DNA of 64,000 nucleotides from Limnephilus marmoratus (Eukaryota > Arthropoda > Insecta > Trichoptera > Limnephilidae). Position numbers and translations under genes: made by a program. Below the pieces are notes generated by a model. That model did no database searches, had not been told where the DNA came from, and saw only the letters and a program-made list of their open reading frames with translations. Below, piece by piece: positions 33,301-45,300 of the stretch (position 1 is its first letter; every line of letters starts with the position of its first letter). The stretch lies in NCBI GenBank assembly GCA_917880885.1, contig OU862913.1:39837460-39901459 (forward strand), written 5' to 3'.

Positions 33301-36300
33301 CTTCTTTCAATATCTCCATCAGCCTTCCCATCTCTCGTAAACATACTACCCTGATAAACAAACTCATCCACCTGCTCCAAGTATTCATCATTCACAAATA
33401 TATCGCACACTGTTTTCGTACTCTCTCTTTCAAACACCATGACTTTAGAATTACTTACATTCATCACTAACTCATTCTTCATACGTACTTCGTTCATCCT
33501 AGATACTAGAGACTGTAGATCTTCCATAGTGTTAAAGATCAGCACCGCATTATCAGCATACAACAGGCAACATACTTTCAGACTATTCAATTTCGCGCCC
33601 AATCCCACATCTTTCAATTCTTGCATACAATTATCCATGTATAGATTGAATAACCATGGTGACATTACGCAGCCTTGCTTAACACCTTTTGTGATGTCAA
33701 ACCACCCCGTAAAATCACCGTTCACCCTAACACATGCAACGCTTCCCTCGTACAGAGACGCAATTGCCTGTATGAGATTTGTATTCACTCCATACTTGGA
33801 CAACACCTTCCATAGCTTTTTCAATCTGTCAGGACTCCTAATAATATGAAGTATTGGAATAGAGGTACACTTTTTAAATGCATTTTTTTCTTATTTTATA
33901 TAAATAGGCAATTTTCAAAATTGTATTAAGATATGATGAGCAAAACTATTATTTTTAATTTCTATGTTGTCTGTAGGAACGTGAGAAAATGTCAATTTCA
34001 AATAGTTTCGATACATTATTAGAGTCCTATAGTTAGATTTATTTTTAAATTCTGCCCCAACGGCTACTTTCGTGAGAAACATAACACGTTTTTTTACTGT
34101 ATTTTTAACGCTAGTAAGGTTCCTATTGTTTTCCTCCGTGAAGTGCGATCTAATAAGTGAAAATATGTTTTTTTTTTTTTTTATGAATACCGCACAAGAG
34201 TCCCAACTGCTCCCGTCTGAAGCCAGTGAGACTATGGCATCCCCAATCGGGGTATGTTGTGGGGCTGAAGGCAGTGGGGAGCGGAAGGAGATAGGGAGGA
34301 GGAAGGTGGGGAAGTACCTGGCTATTCAGATCTAGTCACCAACACGGCTAATGCCATTTCAAACAAAGTTTCAATTTTGAAAGGTGGTCTTACACCAGGG
34401 CGATACTGAGAGTATCTTCCACTCAGGAATGTGCCGCTCATATATTTACTATATATTATTTAAATGAATAAATTGTGAAACAACACAAATTAATCAACTA
34501 AAATTTATTTGCCACGCCGGGATACGATCCCGCGACCGACCTTCAGTGTGCGAGTCAAGCGCCTTACCGCTGGACTTCGCCGGCCGTCGTAAGTTTATGT
34601 CAACATTTTATGGCGGCCTCCATAGTCAAAGGGTAAAGCTCTCGACTAGCAAACTAAACGTTGCGGGTTCAAATCCCGGCGTGCGCAAATAAATTTTAAT
34701 TCATTAGTTAATCTTATTTCACAATTAATAAAATAAAAACAATACGCAATACGTCCCAGAGTGGAAAATACTCTCAGTATCGCCCTGGTGAAAAACCACC
34801 ATTCAAAATAGAAAATTTGCTTGAAATGGTTTAGCTGTGATTGGTGACCAGATCTGAATTCCCAGGTGCCTACTTCCCATCCTCTTCCCCATCTCCTTCT
34901 CCTCTCCACCACTTCAAGTCTCAAAATATTCCCCAATTGGAGATGTCAAAGTCTCACTTGCTCCAGATGGCAGCAGTTGGGACACTTGTGCGATATTAAT
35001 ATAATATTTTTTTGTTATTTTTTAAATCACGCTATTTTTGACTGAGCGTAACCAAGTCGTATTCTAACTCGGCCGTTGTGCATTTGATCTGTCTGTTTAT
35101 TTTTTTACGTTCCGTTTCCTGTTAGATGTGATAATCTGAATGAAAAAAGTGTGAAAGAAGAATTGTTACAGAGATAGTGATGTTTCTTTAGATAAATAAT
35201 ATAATTACATATTTAAAATGATTTTAAAAAGTTACAATAAATTAATGGTTTATATTTACGTAGGTAGGTATTGACGTACCCACTTACAAATCTTATGTTT
35301 AAGGAGGAAATTTTGGTTTTGATTTATTAAATACGAGAAATTTAGAAACACCTTGGACACGAGACATACATGCTGAAGTCCCCGGCATTGCCCGGGCTTA
35401 ACGCTTTTTTTTCAAAATCAGATGAGGACAAAAGTAATTTTTCATATTTTCATTTTTATATCTTTCTTTTTAAAATAACTTTTGAAGGTCATTCCCAATT
35501 TTTAATTGTTTATTATTACCCATCATTTTAAAATTGTTTCCAATTTAGAAAGATAGCATCTAATAACACAGGTCTACAAAAAAATAAAAATTGAGAGCTG
35601 TTTCGGTTTTTGTGCGTAATTCTTATGTTTTTGGATGTGCTGAATCCGAAAATGACTTTCATTTTGTCACAGAACGTCATGTTTTCTGACAATGTAGGTA
35701 TCTATGTTAAACAAGTTATCATCTTAAAATAAAAGATATAACTCTAAAAAATAATATTTATTTATAATTTCGTAAAAAAACCAATTTTTTTATCTAAAAT
35801 ACATTGATTAGTAAGCACTAAACACATTTCTTTTTCCCAATGATACTCCTTTTGGTACATTTTCGCTTGTAGAAAGCATCTGGAAGGTCTCTCTGAAGGG
35901 TCCAACAGTAGTCTGCAATCATTGAGATGCTCCATCTCCCCTGGTATCTTTTTTCCGTGTCTATAATATCTTGGTGAAATCGTTCACCTTGTTCTTCACT
36001 CACATATCCTAAATTTTCTGGAAAGTAGTCTAGGTGGGAATGAAGAAAATGTACTTTAAACTCATTAGGCAACCTAAAACTTGAAATGCTTTTAACGATT
36101 GGTTTGTAGTTAGGGTCTTTGTTATTGCCTAAAAATTCAGGTTACCCTCCCCGATCCCTAGTTCCCCTCCCCCCCTCCCTCGAACCCCCTAACCGAGTTC
36201 CCCTCCCCCCTCCCACATTCCATACACTCAGTCCCGGTACATTCAGTCTTCACAGCTCGCGTGCCACCTATTGCATTTTTTTATACAAATTTCATAATGC

Positions 36301-39300
36301 CAGAGCTCATCAGTAGTTTTATACAAACCTTGTCTTGACAATAACGAACACGAAAAAAATAATTATTTAATTTGGTGCAGTCATTCAAAAGTTATGCGCC
36401 TACATAAATTTCTGCGATTTATTTTTATTTAATTAATTAATTTTTCGTAATTTCATGATGCCAGAGCTCACTATTGTATACAGAAACCACAGCGGGCATG
36501 CACACATTATATCCCCAAAGTTTCATCGCAATCGGATGAATGGTTTAGCAATGAAATGTTTATTGCCAGAGCACACTATTGTATATACTATCTATACCTG
36601 TATTTAGATGTATACCGTTTTTCAAAATAACCTGACGTTCTGGAATTTTTTGAGTGTTTTTCTAGTTTTCAGGACACCTAGCTACATAGAAATCAGTTGA
36701 AAACATTCAGACAACATTTTTGTTGTAGACCTGTGTAATTAAACGACTTCGAAAAGGAGGAGGTTCTCAATTCGACTGTATTTTTTTTTTGTGTTTGTTA
36801 CCTCAGAACTTATGACTGGGTAAACCGATATTGATGATTCTTTTTTTATTTGAAAGGTGGTGCTTCCCGTGTGGTCTAGTTCCGACAGTGACATCCATGA
36901 GAAATGGACGAATAACTCAATATCACGCCAACCGAATTTCATTGATTCTTTTTTTATTGGAAAGGATGTACTTCAAGGGTAGTTTTATGAGAGTTTGGTT
37001 AGGTTTTTATTATAGGATCCATGACAAAGTAACGGAACTCTCCAATTGTTAACAGCAAATTAACGATACTCGGCCGAATCTTAATCGAATTACTTAGTGT
37101 ACTTCAGATTCACTAAAAATATAAAAAAAACAAAAATTTTTACAAAACATAAAAACGACTTCAAAAAATGCACTAAAAAGTAAAAAAATAATTTTGTATT
37201 CTTCTACAACTTAATAATCAACTTACTTTTTCTACTCATCAATATGTAGGTACGATTGTTATTTTTGGAGTCGGTGTCAGCCAAGGTACCCGGCCCGGCG
37301 CGGCGTGTTCACTTGACAGCTCCCCTCCCGCCACGGCCCGCTCTCGCCTCTCACCTCGTCAAGTCGCGCGTGCGACACAAGCACATCTCACCTATAACTA
37401 TGTATGTAGTTACAAACCTACCTTGGCTGACACCAACTCCAACAATAACAATCGTACCTACATATTGATGAGTAGGAAAAGTAAGTTGATTAATAAGTGC
37501 ATTTTTTGAAGTCGTTTTTTTGGTTTTGTTAAAAATTTTGTTTATATAAGGGAAAAAAAGTGGAAGATAATATTGTTATTATTGAAATTTGAAATATGGG
37601 ATTGACAAAAATGACTTCAAAATGAGAGGTCTCTTTAGCCGTATTGCTTAAAGCCTTCGTCCCTGTTAGACAAGAGATCTTAGGTTCGCGTCCCAGTTGC
37701 GACCATTATCTTTTCATTTTTCTGTGTCTGTTATTTTTCATTTTTCGTTTAGATTTGTGGTATTCTCTTCTTCTTCAATGATTTTCTCATCTTTTAAATA
37801 TCGGCATGCAAAATTTCATTAATCTTGGAATAAAACGCCAGATTGTATAAAACATGAAGCCAGACCGCCCGCCCACTACGGACATTCTCCTTTGCATAAT
37901 TTATAACTATATAGAAACAGTATTTTTATCTCCCGTAAAGTCGCCAAATGGACTTAAGTCATTTACTACTATGCTTTACTTGTAGTTATATTTTACACCT
38001 ATGAATGACTCTTAAAAAGACTATTATTTTACCTAGTTGCAAAATTAGTAGGATGATTAATGCGATAATCATAAATCAAAGTTTTAAAAGGGGGTTTTAT
38101 TGTGTATCAATGTTTTTATTTTTATGGTCGAATGCCCTCACTAATTACAAAAAAATAAACAAATTGAAAAATAATGGTCCACTATTTTGTAAAAAAAAAA
38201 TCATGTCTGAGAATGACATAAGAAAGGTAGAATTAAGCCTTTTTTGAGAGTCTTTTTCCAGAAAATAACCATTCTACCCCTATAACCCACTCTTAAGGGC
38301 CCGTAACCCTGATTTCTACCGATTTATTACATATTTTCCTTAAACATGGTAAGTTTTAAAGCTTTAAAAAAAAATACATATTATTCTTGAGTGTAATATT
38401 AAGTCTTTGCCCGCGCCGAAACGCAAATTTATATAAAATTCCCTCGATAGAAAAAAATCGCAAAGTATGCTCCAAAAATTATTATAAACACGTTTGTTTC
38501 AGTTATTTTACAAGTTATATGTATGGAAAAATTCACGTTTCTTTAAATGCTATTTAAGATGATGCCCGCGAGATTTTGCTCTATTTTAAACGAGCCGTGT
38601 TTTATTAAACCTTTTCGCAATTTTCGCATCGATTTTGTCGCTGTAAATGTTAGCGCTCTCCTCTAACATTCGTAATTCCGTATCTCTCCATCTTCTTTTT
38701 TTCGATCCCGGTTGCAGAGCCTTAACTATTATTTAAGCTTATGGACAGAATAAATCCTAAGTTAAAAACCGTATTGTGTTCTAAACGCAATGTAAAAATT
38801 CGAGATGCGATATTTTTTTTTTTTTTTAAAAGAAAGACAAACATTCCCGGGTTACGAATAACCCAACAATATTTGAAAATCTCCTACTACCACCACAGAA
38901 AGCCGAAATGTTGCTTGTGTTGTGATGAAGGACTTGGCCAGCCGAGGAATCGAACACGCGATGCTCGGGTGGGATCCAAGCGCTATGCCCACTCAACCAC
39001 TGACCAGTCAATATCCTCTGCTATCGCAATTCAAGGGATACCATTCTCGCTTTCCAAGAGTAGTTATAAATTTGTAGTTGCAGAATTGGTGTACATAACT
39101 AACCCTACATATCGTTCTGGTAAAATTAGCTCATAATATTTGGGTGTAATAATTGACAATAAAGTATGATGGGAAGATCACGAAATAAATGTTACAAACG
39201 GTGTACGGAAACTGGCATATAACTTCAGGTCAATACGAAATATTCTTAATAAAAATAGTACAATAAAAACGGTACACTGTTCCTTATATCAATCAATTAT

Positions 39301-42300
39301 ATCTTACGGTATTGTAATCTGGGGAAGATGCTCTAAAACGATTTTAGATCCATTAATTAAAGCTCAAAAATGGATAATGCGGACTATTTACAAAGTATAC
39401 TATATTCACCCCACGTAGGACTTATTTAAGGACTTCAAAGTACTCAATATAAAAAAAACTATTTTAGATTCATTAATTAAAGCTCAAAAATGGATAATGC
39501 GGACCATTTACAAAGTATACTATATCCACCCCACGTAGGACTTATTTAAGGACTTCAAAGTACTCAATATAAAATCCTTATATGTCCTAAACATATCCTC
39601 CTACTATAAATTCAATGTACAATTTTTTTTTAATCATCCTATAATAAAAGATATTCCAACAAATCCAATTATATTATTCCACCAACAAAAACCTCAATGG
39701 CACAGACACAATTTAACTGTCTTGCTCCTAAAATCTTCAATAATTTAACAATAGAAATAAAGTCAATAGCCAAATACGACAGTTTCAGGAAGCCGCTTGG
39801 GTACTTTTTGATGAGTAAAAGTGATAGAATTAGTAGCCTGTTTCTCGTACTCAGATAGAGGAGTGTATATCGTTTCGTATGTGTGAGGATGTGGTTATAT
39901 AGGTGTATGTATGTATGTGTATGAGTTGGTATATGTATTTATGTATGTATATGTGCGTTTATATGTGTATTGTATATGTGTGTGTATATGTATGTATATG
40001 TGTGTACATAATTAATTGGCCACCATGAATCAGACAGCCGCTTAGTATGATCACTTCAACCCCCCCCCTACCCCCCTCCGGTGCGGGAAATTCAATGTGC
40101 GACCCGCGGGTGATACTACAAATGCCCAAATGGCCCACGACGGCTCCCCAAGGTTAATGAAACCCCTGATTTTGATGTATAACTAACTAATTTAAATGAT
40201 TGCCTATAAGTGTACGTTGTTTCTTTAAATACAGATTTATTTCGTCACAGTCGGAAAACTCAATTCAATTTTAACAAAAATGAGTTTAGCCTCCGAGCCT
40301 TTCATGATGTATTCTTATGAACTTGTGTAAACGACAAGTGGAATCCACTTCTGGTCTGGAGCCCTAAACTAAATATAAAAAAAACCTGACTTTGATCTGA
40401 AACGGGCGGTCCGTTTTGTAGATCTATCTTAACAAACGGGTTGCATTCTTAAGCACAGGCGTCTCCTTTCTCTTACTTGGTGCTGGTATAATGTTGCAGG
40501 AGATCCATGTGTCACAGCGGGAACGATCCAGCCGGGTGTCTGCAAGCATATAACGGAGTGCTCCGTCGCCTTGGAAGCGGCCTTTCGTGGAGTACCACCT
40601 CAGGTTAATCTTTCTGCATGTCAACTTAATTCGTAATTCATTTTACTAATCAAAATTACTATTATACGTATTTTTTCTGGATATTTTACTATCAAAAACA
40701 CTGCAGTTCAAGATGCAAACTAACAAAGTCATCATATTATATACCGAATCAGTTATTTATTTACAAAGCATTCTTGTTTTTTTCACTATATATATAAATA
40801 ATATTTCTCGTCACCAATGCAGACGTTCGTTCTGAATTTCAAATAATGATCAACAATGAAGTAACGTATTACTTATTTCTGCTTTAAATATTTTCGTTAT
40901 ATATAACTCGTCATATTTTAACTTCTATTGTTTTATGTATCAACAAGTGGATATGCGCCATAAATATATTTGGGCATTAATTTCTTTAAATTAATAATTT
41001 ATGCTATAAGACCATAAGGGCGCCATCTATGGTTTTTGTATTGTATTGAATTTAACCTATGTGACTTGAGATGCAGTGTATTCATGCATTTCCTTACCTC
41101 TGTGAGGCAGGCAATTGCTTCTGACGGGAGTGTCAGTGAAAGGCCAACAGATGTCACTGGTCAGTCATTATCCAGTGGTTCACCCAGTGAGTGAATTATT
41201 GTTGTACCTAAGATTGGATTTTGGCACTCATTATTAATATGCAAATTTTTCATTGTTGAAACTTCCTTGCTGTGCGAAACATCTGTTAAGATTATGCAAT
41301 ATCGCCTTGACATTTTTATTGAAAAGAAGTGTCTTTTTGTGTGGACATCGTGGCTGAGCTGCATTCTCTGAGTGAGTATTTGTTTGTTTTCACTTTGGTT
41401 TTTGGAATTGCTGGGTCAACTGTTTTTTGTGTCACATAGGGAAGAATTCAATTTTCGTTAATTTTACATAGGGTATTCATTCCCTCATGTCAGGGGCTAT
41501 TTACACGCCCCTACATATTTAATGGTCCTTCGAGCCGGATTATTCATTCAATTCGAGATTATAGCTGATATTACATGGATGTTCGAATTTACGTATTTTT
41601 TTTGGTAAATTTGAAGTACCTCTCATTTTTTGAGAACTATAGCTGGTCTTGTTTTTTGCTTTTGGATGACATATTTGGATGTTCGCAGAATTATCGTAAT
41701 TTTGGATAATTATTCGCAACATTATTATTATTAATTAATTGTTAACATTGTTCGCAGAATTGTCGTAATTTTGGATAATTATTCGCAACATTATTATTAA
41801 TTAATTATTAACATTGTAACATTATTGTAAAATTTTGTGGTAATCTTTTCGCATATATAAAAAATGCCAAGAATTACGGAGGAGGGTTTTGATGAGGCTC
41901 AAGACAGATCGCTTATTCTTTTAACCGCAAAAAAGGAAAATCTTTTTTTTCGTATGAACGATCTGTATAATGCAACAAATAATATATCTAATTTTGAGTC
42001 AAGAAATAACGAAGTGTTTATGGCTCAGTCAGAGATGATTGATCAAATGCGAAGTCAATTTGAAAATATTATAGATAGCATCAATGATCGTCAGTTAACT
42101 TTAAATCCAGAATTTAAACCAGATTTTCAAGCTTTAAATGCTTTTGATGATCTTTTTTTGAAGGTCAAACGAACTAGATCGAATATGAAAACTTCTGTAA
42201 GAGAATCACTGACGTCACAAAATAAGTCGCGGGAGCCGTGTATGATTAATCTTCCTGCAATAGATCTTCCAACCTTCGATGGTAAGAATGAAAGCTGGTC

Positions 42301-45300
42301 GAAATTTTTTGAGTCATTTAAAGCCAATATCCATAATAATAGACAGCTAACTGACTCGCAGCGTGTGCAGTACTTAGTCGGAAAACTCACACACGGGGCT
42401 TTGAACATAACCGCAGGCATTGTGCCTTCGGGTGATACATATCAGATCATTTGGGAGAGTTTAGTTAAAAAATATCAAGATAAACGTACACTAGGAACAC
42501 ATTATTTAAATAATATTCTCGATGCGAAAAACTGCACGAATACATCTGCCAGTCTCAATTCTTTCATTGAAAGATATTCTTCGTCAGTGTCGGCATTAAA
42601 GCAGTTAGGTATTGAAGATTTAACTGATTTTATTTTGTTTCACTGCGCGGTAAGAAAAATTGATTCACAGACGGCTCAGAACTTTGAGCTGACAGTTCGT
42701 AATAAAGAAATTCCTTCTTATAATGAGTTAGTTTCGTTTGTACAAGATCAAGTAAAGATTTTAGAACGAACGAGTAACTCGCATGGTGTCGTAAATAAAA
42801 CGCATCCCATTTCGTCCTCCCGATCAAATAATACTAAATCGTTCGTCGCGAGTAATGCGAATATTCCGCGCTTCCCAGCTCCGCCGAAAGGATGTATTCT
42901 GTGTAACAAAACTGATCATTTAGTCAACGTTTGCTCAAAGTTTAAATGTATGAGTTCCCCACAGGCTCGATTTGAATTTATAAAATCGAAAAATGCCTGT
43001 GTAAATTGCCTTAGTGGTTCACATACAATCAAGTCATGCAAATCGGGGTTAGTTTGTGATTTGTGCAATAAACGTCATCATACATTCTTACATTTCGGCA
43101 GTGTGAATAATATGAAAACCAATACTCATGTACATACGTCGCAAGTACCTACCAGTGAAGAACCGTCAGTCCCCCCTCCAGTGTCATCCAGCATCAATGG
43201 AACTGGCATTGGTGATAAGCAAGTGGAGGGGACTGCAAATATCAATCCTTCGTGTTCGCTTTGTGCCAAAGTAACACCGAACTCTTCTATTTTACTTTCG
43301 ACCGCACAAGTATACGCGAAGCTTAAAAACGGAAATAAAGTTATTGTTCGGTGCCTAATTGATAATGGCTCTCAAAATAATTTGATTACGGTCGATTGTT
43401 GTAAGACGCTGAATTTACCAATAATTCCTTTGAGTAATTCGTTTGTCAAAGGAATTGGATCAACGTCTCGACCAATTTTCGGTTACGTGTATTTGGATAT
43501 TGAGTCTCGCGTATACCCAGAGAATAAATATAATATACATGCGCTTGTCGTTGACAGTATCACCGACCAATTACCTAATCACTATATAGCCAAGGGTGAC
43601 ATGAGGTACTTAGAGGGCATACCTCTCGCAGACTTAACGTGGAATATTCCTGGATGCGTGGATGTCGTCATCGGTGCGCAACTGTTCCCATATATTTATT
43701 TAGGGAACAGGGTTGAATCGGGTACTAGTGCACCCCCCGCGTTATCGACCGCTTTCGGTTTCGTGTTGATGGGTGATTACCCCAATAATGTGCTCAACAC
43801 AAACACATCATTTTCGGCACTCGCACTGAATGATTTAGTGCAAAAATTTTGGCTGTTAGAAGAGATACCTAATATGAAATTTCTAAGTCCGGAGGAGACA
43901 GAATGTGAGAATCTCTTTACTTCATCAATTTCTCGCACTGATGATGGTAGATATTCTGTTGCTTTACCTTTCTGTAAAGATCCAAGACAATTGGGTAATT
44001 CTCGTACTCCAGCCCAACGCCGATTTTTGGCATTGGAGCGAAAATTTAAACATTCCCCTGCTTTGCAGGAGAATTATAACAAGGTTATCAGTGAATATAT
44101 TGAAAATAATTACCTATCAGAAGTCTCAGAGTCTGATATCACAGAAGATGGATATTACATCCCACATCATGCTGTCACTCGTCCAGACAAACCAATGCCT
44201 CGTATTGTGCTCGATGCTAGTGCTAAAACACACACAGGGCTGTCACTGAATGACATTATTCATACTGGTCCCAATTTGCAAGCCGATTTGTTTCTGCTTT
44301 TGCTTGACTTTCGTCTTTTTCCCATCGCTATGACTGCGGATATAAAGCAAATGTATTTACAGATTGAAGTTCCTAGCAAGCATCGCAGATACCTGAGGAT
44401 CTTATTTCGATTCTCAAATAATGGTCTCATACGAACTTTTCAGTTCAATCGAGTTCCTTTCGGCTTGACGGCAAGTCCATACTTAGCAATGCGGACGGTT
44501 CGCCAGTTGGCCCAGGATATGAGACCACATTACCCGGACGCTGCCAAAGTGGCAGAGTCCAAGCTGTATATGGACGACCTGGTCTATTCTATTGCAGATG
44601 AGCCCAGCGCCATACGTCTTTCTCGAGAATTAATCTCGTTGTTTAAGTCCGGTGCCTTAGATTTAGTAAAATGGACTAGTAATTCTCAAGTTGTACTTGA
44701 GAACCTCCCGGATTCTCACCGCAGCACAGTGGACTTCACTGTTGGTTCTAACAATACCTCTAAGGTGTTGGGCCTTTCGTGGGAACCAGCTGATGACAGC
44801 TTCTTCTTTACGACATCTTATGTTCAGGAGAAGTGCACAAAGCGGAGCATACTCTCCATAGTCGCCCGCTTATTTGATGTCCTCGGCTTGGTCGCCCCTG
44901 TCATTCTGTACGCTAAATTACTTATCAAAGAGCTATGGCTGTGCAACATTGGTTGGGATGATACACCCCCTGATAGCGTTATTCGTCGGTTTTCGGCGCT
45001 TACACAGGAATTTCCTCTAATTTCAATGATAAAAATCCCTCGCCATGTTGGTGTCCTGAAAGACAGTACGGTGCTCGTTGTTGCTTTCTGCGATGCAAGC
45101 ATGAATGGTTACGGCTGTGTGATTTATTTGCACACCACTGATCTGTTTGGAAAAATTACAGTGAGATTGTTGTGCGCAAAATCAAAGGTTTCTCCCACCA
45201 AAGTGACGACCCTCGCTCGTTTGGAGCTCTGTGCCGCAGTATTGATGTCCAAATTAATACGGACGGTTCAAGATAATTATTCTGAGCGTCTTCCTATTGC

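Larger units (their letters stand above)
34197..34987. repeat. Large palindromic element (FB3) with two tRNA-like cores
   Basis: The left arm (34197-34435: AGTCCCAACTGCTCCCGTCTG, GCCAGTGAGACTATGGCATCC, CAGGGCGATACTGAGAGTATC) is inverted at 34745-34987 (GAAAATACTCTCAGTATCGCC, GGAGATGTCAAAGTCTCACT, CAGCAGTTGGGA). The ~310-bp centre contains two tRNA-like units, one on each strand. Divergence between arms is moderate. It is related to FB2 at 28531-29051. Confidence 0.75.
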
